A stretch of DNA of 63,200 bases from Deltaproteobacteria bacterium (GTDB lineage Bacteria > Myxococcota_A > UBA9160 > UBA6930): positions 1-63,200 of the forward strand of contig JAJDAP010000015.1 of the NCBI GenBank assembly GCA_029261795.1, read 5' to 3'. Below are positions 28,501 through 35,801 of the stretch, piece after piece. The stretch's first letter is position 1, and each line of letters opens with the position of its first letter. The position numbers and the translations under genes are program-made. The notes beneath the pieces are model-generated. The model did no database searches and was not told where the DNA came from. It worked only from the letters and a program-made list of their open reading frames with translations.

Positions 28501-28839
28501 CGAGCCCTTGACGTCGGCGAACAGCACGGTGACCTGCTTGCGCTCGCCCTCCAGCGCCGATTTCGATTGCAGGATCTTGTCGGCCAGATGCTTCGGCGTG
28601 TAGTCGCGGGGGGCGCGCTCGGGCTCCGGTGCTTCGATCGGGGCCCGCGGCACACCGCCGGCCCAGGCGAGGGCGCGCCCCTCCCGCACGGCTACGCCCT
28701 GGATCTCGGTCAGCTCCTCGACGAGTTCGTCGAGGCCGTCCTCGTCGAGGTCGAACTCACGCCGGAGCGCGCGGAGCGAGACACGCCCGTTTCGCTCGAG
28801 AAACGCGCGGGCGCTCTCGACAGTTTCCAGGAAGCGCAT
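25555..28839 (-). CDS. Class III cyclase-AAA ATPase-TPR regulator with N-terminal winged-helix-like domain (paralogue B)
   Basis: A 1094-residue paralogue of the adjacent gene. The zinc ribbons are replaced by an N-terminal helical domain (MRFLETVESARAFLERNG, then VSLRALRREFDLDEDGLDEL) that looks like a winged helix. The cyclase domain has both metal Asps (FADVKG, TGDG) and the same Gly substitution (TVGIAQR). Walker A is ADAGTGKS and Walker B is LLEDLHWMD; TPR helices follow. ATG 28839 is preceded by AGGAG. The frame is open further upstream but without homology. It is the first gene of a two-gene operon with paralogue A. The very similar core and different N-termini suggest duplication with swapping of the input/DNA-binding module. 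Confidence 0.88.
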   Translation of the reverse strand: MRFLETVESARAFLERNGRVSLRALRREFDLDEDGLDELVEELTEIQGVAVREGRALAWAGGVPRAPIEAPEPERAPRDYTPKHLADKILQSKSALEGERKQVTVLFADVKGSMDLAEQLGAEQWHAILDRFFSILSEGVHRFEGTVNQYTGDGIMALFGAPIAHEDHAQRACYAVLQLQSELQAWAREIKREHGVGIQARLGLHSGDVVVGKIGDDLRMDYTAQGHTVGIAQRMESLAEPHTCYLSDATAKLVAGYFELEDLGPFEVKGASEPIGVFELRGPGTHATRLDVSHARGLSRFVGRSDDIQALESAAQQAQAGNGQVVGIVADAGTGKSRLCFEFLEQCRARGMNVMQGHAVAHGRNIPLLPILQAFRAYYGIGDRDDDRTVREKIAGRLLLLDPGFADFLPVLFEFFGAPDPERRVPRMDPEAKQRQIFTVIQRVVQHTDADDRRVMLLEDLHWMDPVSETFLEQLVEAVSGSNFLLLVNFRPEYSAGWTSKSYYRQIPLAPLGPEAVRELLDALLGHDPSISGLAESIHERTGGNPFFTEEVVQTLIESGHLEGARGSYRLVSPIDALEVPSTVQALLSARLDRLAERDKTVLQTAAVIGKEFTEPILLAASEQPAEQVREALHALKEAEFIYEQALYPVIEYAFKHPLTQEVALGSQLKDRKRRTHAAVAKAIEHTSGERLEGSAALLAHHWEEAGDGPVAARWHATAAASSGMSDVSATLGHWRRARALAGPGQASLSIDAASQILALGWRAGVDEQEGEQVFEEARALAEDSGELTSLASLTANYGGYRGISLGDTRDYIRYTLEAVRIADESADLALRCGTRVYLLYAYVHGGMAEECLAACDELEPLLAGNPHLGSDVAGFSPLVGVAHCRACTNGYAERGDSRVDLGEARRLALAHGYPEMVVWIRWGQVFVAEARRDTDGATPWAREARELAENQGGLSDVMSSLTLARALGFEGKAEEQLATAGDALQRIRGNRDAGCAEPEALQLMADAHLGLGQLTEARRAAAEAAAMTGERKTYGYGMLSYGSLARAQLALDEPESQIARTLDDWAAAIEYTGMRMCERELADLRARLSERAG

Positions 28840-29120
28840 CCGACCCCGATCTCCTGTTATCGACTCCGGACCCTGCGCCCCGAGGGACGTACCCGAGCGA
28901 CCATGTAGCACCTCTGTAGCAAAAGGGAGGGCCTTGATGGGATCGGACCCCGTCCACACTATCCGATTCCAATCCCGGGGTGGGGCTCGTCGACGCGAAG
29001 GCGAGTAACGCCCGAACACGGCCCGGCGTTTCGTTGCCACCGAGAGGGCCGATTCGGAGCGGGTGCCGCGCTGCACAGGCCGGCGCCGGTGGCTCGAAGC
29101 AGGCGTGCTATGGGTCGGTG
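28840..29120. other. Divergent intergenic region
   Basis: About 280 bp separate paralogue B from the kinase gene. It should hold both promoters. I see no RNA gene or recognisable operator. A short direct repeat (GTAGCA, CTCT, GTAGCA) lies at about 28904-28921. Confidence 0.4.
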
Positions 29121-30182
29121 ATGAAGGGTCCCGAGGACGAACTCCGTCCGTTCGTGGAGCAAGCCGTCGGTGGCAAGGTCATCGACGTAAAGCGCACCGC
29201 GATCGGTTCCTCCCGCATCACGTTGCTGGTCGATGTCGAAGATGCGAAGGGGCGACGACGTGAGTTGGTCGTCCGCCACGACAGTGGCGATGGTCCACTT
29301 TCGGGCACGGACATCGATCTGGCGCACGAGGCGATCGTCTACCGGGCACTCGCTTCGCAGCCCGTGCGAATCCCGCGCCTGGTCGCCGAGTCGGAGGACG
29401 GTCGCTCGCTGCTGGTCGAACGAGCGCGCGGCAGCGAGGCTTTCGGAACGATCGAACCAGCAGTAGACCGCGCCGCCATCGCCCTCGACTTCGCCGAGAC
29501 GCTCGCCGAGCTCCATCGCGTAGATCCGGCACGACTCGATCTGGGTGACGCGACGCGACCGCGCGAAGCGGCGGATCACGCGCGAATCGATCTCGACCGA
29601 TGGCTGGAGATCCAGCGCGAGCACGTCGGGCAGCCCTCCGAGATCACCCTTCTCGCAGGCGCCTGGTTGGCGAACCACACTCCGCAGCACGTAGACCGGA
29701 CCGCGTTATGCCACGGCGATGCCGGAGCGGGCAACTTCCTGCACGAGCACGGGCGCGTGACGGCGCTCCTGGATTGGGAGTTCGCCCATCTCGGCGACCC
29801 GCTCGACGATGTCGCTTGGGTGCTCGTGCGATCGCACCTGCTAGGCGGCGAAGACGAGATGCGCGCGGCACTCCCGCACTGGTCCGAGCGATCCGGGTTG
29901 GCACTCGACGCGCAACGCATCACCTACTACCGCTCGATGGTCTTGTTGCGGATGGCCATCTCCTGCCAGGTGGCCCTGGGACATGCGGCGAAGTCGGGGG
30001 CCATGGACACGACCACCTACGAGATGCTGCTTCCCTACCTCGACTTCCTGTTGCCGCAGGCCCTGCGTGAAGCCGGCTGCCTGGAACCTGCGCTCGAAGC
30101 GCTTTCGAAGCGCGCCGACGAGACACTCGCTTCCCATCCGGTGCTCGGAAGTCTGGCTCGGCCGCTGACCCCGTGGCGCTGA
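29121..30182 (+). CDS. APH/choline-kinase-like phosphotransferase (ACAD10 N-domain type)
   Basis: A 353-residue protein kinase-like phosphotransferase. The catalytic loop is LCHGDAGAGNF (HxDxxxxN) and the metal-binding Asp is in LLDWEFAHLGDP. This sub-type is commonly linked to acyl-CoA metabolism and to ACAD10-like 4-hydroxyacid phosphorylation rather than to antibiotic resistance. ATG 29121 is closest to the conserved N-terminus; the frame is open upstream. The DUF7064-like gene begins one base after its stop, so the pair is an operon and probably one pathway. Confidence 0.85.
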   Translation: MKGPEDELRPFVEQAVGGKVIDVKRTAIGSSRITLLVDVEDAKGRRRELVVRHDSGDGPLSGTDIDLAHEAIVYRALASQPVRIPRLVAESEDGRSLLVERARGSEAFGTIEPAVDRAAIALDFAETLAELHRVDPARLDLGDATRPREAADHARIDLDRWLEIQREHVGQPSEITLLAGAWLANHTPQHVDRTALCHGDAGAGNFLHEHGRVTALLDWEFAHLGDPLDDVAWVLVRSHLLGGEDEMRAALPHWSERSGLALDAQRITYYRSMVLLRMAISCQVALGHAAKSGAMDTTTYEMLLPYLDFLLPQALREAGCLEPALEALSKRADETLASHPVLGSLARPLTPWR

Positions 30183-30183
30183 C

Positions 30184-31080
30184 ATGAGTAAGGCAACAGC
30201 GCGCGACGATCGCTTTCATCCGCCGACCTCGGCCGACCCCACCTGGGGCGAAACCGCCTGGTTTGCCTTCGCGGCCCCCGAGCGCGGGCTAGCGGGCACC
30301 TTGTACCCGCTGTTCCGGAACCAGCTCGGAGTGTGCGCGCTGGGCGTCGCCATCTGGGATGGCGGCGGCTACGAGCCCTGGCATGCCAGGTACGCGCGAC
30401 GGCTCTGGCACCTACCGATACCCGACGGCGAGCTCGACGACTTTCGCATCGGCGGGCTCACGATCCGTTGTCTGGAGCCGCTCAGCCGCTACCAGGTCTC
30501 CTTCGAAGACCAGGACCGCTTGTCGCTCGAGCTCGAATACCGGGGACTCTTCCCTCCCCACTCACCCATCGTGACACCCGAGCGTGGGCATCTCGACCAG
30601 CCCTGCCACGTACGAGGCACGGTGCGCCTCGACGGCGAAGAAATCGCCATCGACGGCTACGAGATGCGCGACCGTTCCTGGGGACCGCGAGACGATCTGC
30701 GCCGGACCCGCGCGAGCTACTGCTACGGCATTCGGGACGCGAACGACGCGTTCCTCGCCAGCACGATGGAGGCCGACGGCGTCGAGCGCGTCATCATGGG
30801 CTTCCTCGTCCGCGACGGAAAGAAACACGACCTGGTCTCGGGCACCCGAAAGGTTCTCGAACGCAACGCGCGGGGATTCCCCGAACGGGTTCACATCGAG
30901 GCTGCGGATCGCGCTGGCCGAACCCTCGAAGTGGAGGGCCGCTGCCATTCCCGGCTCGCGGAACAGGCGACGCCCGGCATGTTCGCCTGGATGAGCCTCA
31001 CCGAATGGTCGGGCTCGGGACGCCCCTGCCACGGCGAGGATCAGGAGGTCTGGTCGCCGGACACCTGGCCGATTCCCTGA
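30184..31080 (+). CDS. DUF7064-like (CrtC/AttH lipocalin-related) protein
   Basis: A 298-residue protein with the family-type start DRFHPPTSADPTWGETAWFAF and a central MRDRSWGPRDD motif. These are features of the uncharacterised DUF7064/7065 group distantly related to hydroxyneurosporene synthase-like lipocalin folds. It is rich in beta strands and lacks a signal peptide. ATG 30184 lies one base after the kinase stop codon. Partners of this type commonly occur with APH-like kinases in lipid or terpenoid gene sets, so a lipid-related role is plausible. Function is not known. Confidence 0.7.
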   Translation: MSKATARDDRFHPPTSADPTWGETAWFAFAAPERGLAGTLYPLFRNQLGVCALGVAIWDGGGYEPWHARYARRLWHLPIPDGELDDFRIGGLTIRCLEPLSRYQVSFEDQDRLSLELEYRGLFPPHSPIVTPERGHLDQPCHVRGTVRLDGEEIAIDGYEMRDRSWGPRDDLRRTRASYCYGIRDANDAFLASTMEADGVERVIMGFLVRDGKKHDLVSGTRKVLERNARGFPERVHIEAADRAGRTLEVEGRCHSRLAEQATPGMFAWMSLTEWSGSGRPCHGEDQEVWSPDTWPIP

Positions 31081-31122
31081 GCCTCGGCGAAAAGGGGCCC
31101 AGGAGCAGCTTGGCCCGCTGGC

Positions 31123-32385
31123 CTACGCGATGGAGACGATCGCCCCGGCGGCTTCGAGGTGGGCCCTGAGCTCGCCGATCGGCAGGTCCGGCGGATCCAC
31201 GCGGGCCGTGAGCGCGAGTGCAGCGGCGCTGCCGGCTGCTTGGCCCGTGGCCATGCAGGCGGGAATCTCCTTGGTCGCGTGGTGCACGCGGTGGTCGACC
31301 GAGATGCAACGGCCCGCTACCAGCAGGTTCGGAAGCTCCTGCGCAAGTAGCGCTGCGTAGGGGATTGCGTAGGTCGTCCCGTACTTCGTCCAGTGCCCGG
31401 TGACGGCGACCGAATCGGGCCTTGGCTGGTCCATGTCGTCGCGGCGAACGACCTTGCGGCCGACCAACCTGCGGCTCTCGGTAATCCCCAACTGATCGGC
31501 CACCTCGCACAGGTGCGCGCGGTCGAAGCCCGGCACATCGGCGCGCAGCCGGTCGAACTCGGCCAGCACCCGGCGCCGGCACTCGAACTCGGCGTGCGTC
31601 AGGTCTTCCGGCGAGGTGGCGTCGATCCTGCCGATCTTTTCGATCGAGCCCCAGGGCATCAGCACCTTGCCCTCTCCGATGGTCTGGAACCCGGGCGCCC
31701 CGGCGGCACGCGCGCGCGCGACGTCCACTCCGCCGACCGTGAACCACATCCATGGCAGTACGCGTTCGAGCTCGTGCTCGCAGCCGGCCGCACTCGCGAG
31801 ATCCAGGTCGCCGGTCGTATCGATCACGGTTCGCGCGCGGATCGCGAAGCGCCCGGCCTTGCTCTGGAAGGTCACGGCGACGATGCGGCCCGACTCGACC
31901 ACGGGCTCGCAACCCCATGCGTGGAATAACATGTGCACACCGGATTCGCGCACCAGATCGTCGAGCACGCCCTTCATGTAGGCAGGGTCGTAGGCCACCG
32001 AATAGCGCACGCGATGCGGCGCCCGCCCCCACACGAGCCCCCACCCCTGGTCGCGTTCGACGAGCGCGGGATCGTCGCTCCCCCACTGTTCCTGCGGCGG
32101 ATGATGTGCCGCACCTCGCGTCACGAGGCGCTCGGTCACCTCCTGGCAGAGCCCCCGAATGACCTGACGCCCACGCCCATCGTCGAGCGTGAGCAACAGG
32201 ATGATGAGGCCACCCGTCGCGAGGCCGCCGAGATACCCCCCGCGCTCGACCAACATGACCTCGGCGCCGCCCCGCGCCGCCGCGACCGCGGCCGCCACGC
32301 CAGCCGTGCCACCACCCACCACGAGCACTTCCGTCTCGTGGCGAACGGGCGTCCTGCGCGCGGCCTCGTCGAGAAACGAATCCAT
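31123..32385 (-). CDS. FAD-dependent oxidoreductase (FAD_oxidored family)
   Basis: A 420-residue flavoprotein. The N-terminal FAD motif is VVGGGTAGVAAAVAAA followed by the Glu of MLVERGGYLGG. The C-terminal part has LLVAGRCISVDHRVH and CMATGQAAGSAAALA, typical of the FAD_oxidored (PF12831) family. Relatives act on polyols, sugars or unknown substrates. It lies between the DUF7064-like gene (convergent) and the iron-sulfur pair (same strand, 80 bp). The substrate is unknown. Confidence 0.85.
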   Translation of the reverse strand: MDSFLDEAARRTPVRHETEVLVVGGGTAGVAAAVAAARGGAEVMLVERGGYLGGLATGGLIILLLTLDDGRGRQVIRGLCQEVTERLVTRGAAHHPPQEQWGSDDPALVERDQGWGLVWGRAPHRVRYSVAYDPAYMKGVLDDLVRESGVHMLFHAWGCEPVVESGRIVAVTFQSKAGRFAIRARTVIDTTGDLDLASAAGCEHELERVLPWMWFTVGGVDVARARAAGAPGFQTIGEGKVLMPWGSIEKIGRIDATSPEDLTHAEFECRRRVLAEFDRLRADVPGFDRAHLCEVADQLGITESRRLVGRKVVRRDDMDQPRPDSVAVTGHWTKYGTTYAIPYAALLAQELPNLLVAGRCISVDHRVHHATKEIPACMATGQAAGSAAALALTARVDPPDLPIGELRAHLEAAGAIVSIA

Positions 32386-32465
32386 CTCGAAACACTAGAG
32401 CGCATCTCGGAAAGCGCCGCGGCTGACCGGTTGGCCACTGACGCTGCCGTGCCGCACGCTCGAAG

Positions 32466-34022
32466 TCAGAGGCCGGGCCGCATGGTGCGCCGGGAAGCAG
32501 GGCCGGCCGGGACGAAGGCGAGGGACAGCAGGCCCGAGAAGGCGAGCAGGGCAGCGGCGAACCAGATCAGGAACTCGCTCGCAGGCGGGCGCGTTCCGGC
32601 GCCGGGGAGGATCAGGGTCACCGGCTCATCGAGCCAACCGGCTACAGCCGCCACCGAGATGCGGTCGCCCGGCTCGAGCGCAATCGGGAGGCTGCGACGA
32701 TAGATGCTCCGCTGCTGGGCCGAGACCGGACTGTTTGGCTCCTCGAAATGGAACTCGATGTGCTCGGCGCTACGCACCCGTTCGATCTCGACGCGGAGTG
32801 GGCCCTCGTAGACATCGCGGCCGGGGATCCGACCATTCTCTGCCGGGGGTTCGAGCCGGCCGCGGGTGAGGAAGACCGAGAGTTCGACTCCCGCCTCGAT
32901 CCGAGCCCATTCGGCGTCCAGGTCGGGTCGGGTGCGATCGACAACGGAGACCGCCAGGGTGCCGGGCACACCCTCGATCTCGGCATCGAGCACGAGGCGC
33001 GGCTTCTGGGCTTCGCGGGCGTCGGCGCCCGACGCGAGCATGGCGACGGCGAGCAGCAGCGATCCGGCCACTGCGCGGAGCGATCCGGAGCGTCCGCCCG
33101 CGCGCCCGACAACGAGGTTGCGCTTCGGGCAGATCGGCACGCAACGCCCGCACAGGTCGCAGTCCGGGCCGGGATCGCCCGATGCGGGATCGAGCTGGAG
33201 CCAGCAGACGCAGGTGCACAAGCCGCAGGTCTCACCGCATGCGGCGCTGTCAGAGACGGTCAACGCCACCCTCCGGCCACGCCCGAGTAGTGAGAGCATC
33301 GCGCCGGTCGGACAGAGCGCGGCGCAATAAACCGTCTCGCCGAATAACAGGCCCGCAGCGAGCAGTCCGCACAGCACGGCAAGGACCACGCTCCCGCCGC
33401 CGAGCAGCCATGCCGCGTAGACGCTCTGTTGCAGCAACACGTAGGGGAGAGTCAGGTAGAGCAGGAGTTCCGCGCCAGCCAGGGTGGCGATGACGCCGGC
33501 GGCCAACAAGATCCAACGAAGCGGTCGCCGCCGCGGGAGTTCGAGCCGGGGCAAGCCGGGGATCCGGTTGCGCAGCCCCGAGATGGCGCGAGAGAGCGTT
33601 CCGAACGGACACAGCCAGCCGCAGAACACGCGCCCGAAGCTCAGCCCCAACAGCACCGGGATCGCCAGCGCGATGAGCGCCCGCAGCGAGACGCCCGCAC
33701 TCGATACGGCCAGCGCCCCCGCCAACGGATCCATCAGCGCCCAGGACGAGACGTCGAAGGCGATGCCCCCGCCCATCAGCTGGTTCGCACGGTGAGCCTT
33801 GGCCGGTGCGTCGCCAAGGGGCAGCTGTTCCAACACCGTCGGCGGGAGGTTGAAGCCGGGATCCTCCCAGGTTGCGAGACCCGTGGTGAAATCGAGCCGC
33901 TGCCAGCCACCGAACAGGGGCGAGAAAAGCAGAGCGAGCAACGCGAGCCCCTGCGTCATCCGGCGGGCCACGCGCCAGCGGCTTCCCGGATGTACGGCCC
34001 TCGTGCCGAGCGCCCACCTCAT
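32466..34022 (-). CDS. NapH/NosR-like membrane 4Fe-4S protein with extra C-terminal domain
   Basis: A 518-residue polytopic membrane protein. It has the CxxxCP motifs of the NapH/NosR/MauN group (VFCGWLCPFGT and YCAALCPTGAM) on transmembrane helices, then two 4Fe-4S motifs (CGETCGLCTCVC and CDLCGRCVPICPKR). A further hydrophobic segment follows at about residue 330, then a soluble domain of about 160 residues and a last membrane helix. Such proteins pass electrons from quinol across or along the membrane. ATG 34022 overlaps the stop of the partner ferredoxin as ATGA. No terminal reductase lies nearby, so the acceptor is unknown. The soluble C-terminal domain is unlike standard NapH. Confidence 0.82.
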   Translation of the reverse strand: MRWALGTRAVHPGSRWRVARRMTQGLALLALLFSPLFGGWQRLDFTTGLATWEDPGFNLPPTVLEQLPLGDAPAKAHRANQLMGGGIAFDVSSWALMDPLAGALAVSSAGVSLRALIALAIPVLLGLSFGRVFCGWLCPFGTLSRAISGLRNRIPGLPRLELPRRRPLRWILLAAGVIATLAGAELLLYLTLPYVLLQQSVYAAWLLGGGSVVLAVLCGLLAAGLLFGETVYCAALCPTGAMLSLLGRGRRVALTVSDSAACGETCGLCTCVCWLQLDPASGDPGPDCDLCGRCVPICPKRNLVVGRAGGRSGSLRAVAGSLLLAVAMLASGADAREAQKPRLVLDAEIEGVPGTLAVSVVDRTRPDLDAEWARIEAGVELSVFLTRGRLEPPAENGRIPGRDVYEGPLRVEIERVRSAEHIEFHFEEPNSPVSAQQRSIYRRSLPIALEPGDRISVAAVAGWLDEPVTLILPGAGTRPPASEFLIWFAAALLAFSGLLSLAFVPAGPASRRTMRPGL

Positions 34023-34696
34023 GCCTCGAGTCTCCGCACGTCGATGGCTGTCGGGCTCTGTGGACAGCGTTCCACGCAGAGGCCACAGCCCACGCAGCCG
34101 TCGGCGAACACCTGGGGGCGGGCCTTCGGCACGAGTCGGATCGCCTCGCCCGGTAGCGGGCAGGCGTCGTGGCAGACACCGCAGAGTCGCCCCTGGTACG
34201 AGAGGCAGCGATCCGGATCCACGACGGCCGTGCCCATATCGACCTCTCGGGCGATGACCGCGAGATCCTCGGCGACGGGGCGCAGGGCTCCCGTCGGGCA
34301 GACTTCGGTGCAGCGCATGCAGAGGATGCAGGCGCGCTGACGCACGTCGATGTAGGGAGTGAGGGCGCCATGGCCGGGCTCGCCGAGACCGAAGTATCGG
34401 ATGCAGCCATTGCTGCACACGATCCCGCACAGCCCACACCGGATGCACGCCCGCTGGAAATCGGCATCGACCGCGCTGGCGGTCGGCGGGCGGATCGGCG
34501 GAGGGCCCGTGACGCCGGCAACGGTCGGCGCGCGCCAGAGCCGATGAAGCAGCAAGGCACCGCCCGCGGAGAGCAGTGTCAACCCCTGGAGCAGGAAGCC
34601 GCGCCGCGAAGCAACGGGACGAAGAGGTGAAAGTCGCCTTCGCGCAGTTCCGCGGCGCCAACCGCGCCAACGCCGCCGCCACTCCCACCTTGCCAT
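34019..34696 (-). CDS. NapG/MauM-like polyferredoxin with Tat signal
   Basis: A 225-residue protein with a twin-arginine segment (SRRGFLLQGLTLLSAGG) after a long Arg-rich n-region. Four cysteine clusters follow: CIRCGLCGIVC, CILCMRCTEVCP, CGVCHDACP and CVGCGLCVERCP. It should be exported folded by Tat and carry electrons between the membrane partner NapH-like protein and a periplasmic enzyme. The gene overlaps that partner by ATGA. Its first 118 bases overlap the end of the nucleotidyltransferase gene in another frame, so either the start is later or the upstream gene is truncated. No other start codon gives the Tat motif. Confidence 0.82.
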   Translation of the reverse strand: MARWEWRRRWRGWRRGTARRRLSPLRPVASRRGFLLQGLTLLSAGGALLLHRLWRAPTVAGVTGPPPIRPPTASAVDADFQRACIRCGLCGIVCSNGCIRYFGLGEPGHGALTPYIDVRQRACILCMRCTEVCPTGALRPVAEDLAVIAREVDMGTAVVDPDRCLSYQGRLCGVCHDACPLPGEAIRLVPKARPQVFADGCVGCGLCVERCPQSPTAIDVRRLEA

Positions 34697-35187
34697 CTGT
34701 GGAACCTCGGTGCGAAATCGCCGCTGTCAAACGCGGGAATGACTCCCCGTACGTCGCGAAGTTGCCGCTCCGCCTCACCCAACTTCGCCCACTCCCATTT
34801 CGCAAGGATGGTGTCCTCGGCCGTCGCGATGAAGACTTGGGTCCCGCCGAGGTCGACCGCCTCGCGCCGCGCGAACTCTGAATGGCTGAAGGGCCGATCT
34901 CTGCGAAGGATGAGATCGACCTTCCATCCGGAATCGAGAAGGATGACGTTGAACTGGCCACGGCGGCGCCAAGCCTCGTCTGCGGCCTCGGGGCTGACAT
35001 AGAACGCGGCCGGGTCGAGGGAAGCCACGAACGCGTCGAGAGCTGGTCGGGCCGGATCGATCACCAGGTCGATGTCGTGGGTGGTCCGAGGCTCGCCGTG
35101 GAACGTGCTGGCAAACGAACCCGCGACCATGTGCGGAATGCCGTGCTCATCGAGGAGCGAGGCCACCCGCAGAAGCGGAGCCGTCAC
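34579..35187 (-). CDS. DUF6036/AbiEii-like nucleotidyltransferase
   Basis: A protein of up to 202 residues with the nucleotidyltransferase fold: MVAGSFASTFHGEPRTTHD then DIDLVID carries the GS and DxD motifs, and FNVILLDSGWKVDLI the third Asp. The start is GTG 35187, which overlaps the stop of the small upstream gene as GTGA. This is the pattern of a two-gene toxin-antitoxin-like unit. After about residue 165 (ERQLRDVRGVI) the expected C-terminal helices are not found and the frame runs into the ferredoxin gene. The C-terminus is probably altered by a frameshift or junction. Confidence 0.72.
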   Translation of the reverse strand: MTAPLLRVASLLDEHGIPHMVAGSFASTFHGEPRTTHDIDLVIDPARPALDAFVASLDPAAFYVSPEAADEAWRRRGQFNVILLDSGWKVDLILRRDRPFSHSEFARREAVDLGGTQVFIATAEDTILAKWEWAKLGEAERQLRDVRGVIPAFDSGDFAPRFHRWQGGSGGGVGAVGAAELREGDFHLFVPLLRGAASCSRG

Positions 35188-35423
35188 TCGCGATCCGACT
35201 CGTAGGCTGCCTCGAAGAGCTGCGAGCCCCACACACGGCGAAGGATTCTCCGCTCGGCCTCGCGGCGGCTCATCTCCGGGTGCCGTACACGAATCCCCGA
35301 AATGCTCAGCGCACGCGCGCCCTCCGACATCTCGAACGCCCGCGCCAGACGGCCCACCCCGCCGAGGCCCCGCAGAACCTCTCGGTGACGTTGACGAGCG
35401 ATTTCGGAGGTATCTCGGTCCAT
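35184..35423 (-). CDS. Small helical protein paired with nucleotidyltransferase (possible antitoxin)
   Basis: A 79-residue, highly charged protein (MDRDTSEIARQRHREVLRG; ends RRILRRVWGSQLFEAAYESD) predicted to be all helical. It overlaps the nucleotidyltransferase by GTGA. Small proteins with a MSRREAERRILRR-type motif commonly precede DUF6036 nucleotidyltransferases, which suggests an antitoxin or accessory role. No direct function is known. Confidence 0.65.
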   Translation of the reverse strand: MDRDTSEIARQRHREVLRGLGGVGRLARAFEMSEGARALSISGIRVRHPEMSRREAERRILRRVWGSQLFEAAYESDRE

Positions 35424-35623
35424 GGCCTTTGGAACTTAGCGATTGGCCACCTGGCTTCCCAGCAACGAGGCCCGACGGTTCAGACGAAACCGACAGTCGC
35501 CTACGGCACCGCTCGCCGTAGGATGAGCATCCAACGACAACAGATCCTCGAGTCGCAACACGCAGCCTGCTCCAGAATCGCTAGATCGCCGCAGTTCCCA
35601 AGACCCGCGGCGGTTCCCAAACC

Positions 35624-35668
35624 TGGAGCACGAGACCGGACTCGAGCCGGCGACAACCACGTTGGCAA
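35624..35668 (-). repeat. 3' half of tRNA-Gly(GCC), copy 1 (att-like)
   Basis: These 45 bases match 48612-48656, the CCA end through the anticodon loop of the intact tRNA-Gly, at 44 of 45 positions and in the same orientation. A degenerate hairpin (CGCCGC with GCGGCG, about 35588-35613) lies beside it like the tRNA's terminator. The surrounding gap (35424-35801) holds no gene. The segment is the sort of sequence left at the far end of a tRNA-targeted integration. Confidence 0.75.
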
Positions 35669-35801
35669 GGTCACGCGGGGAACGCGATTCCGGGGAATTA
35701 CGCCTGATCGACGCGGAGGCTCCAGTCTGACCACGTGTCTGAGCGGCCTAGCGGCCGCGCGGACGGCCCTCGGCGCCCATCCGGCTCCTTGACCGGGGCG
35801 T

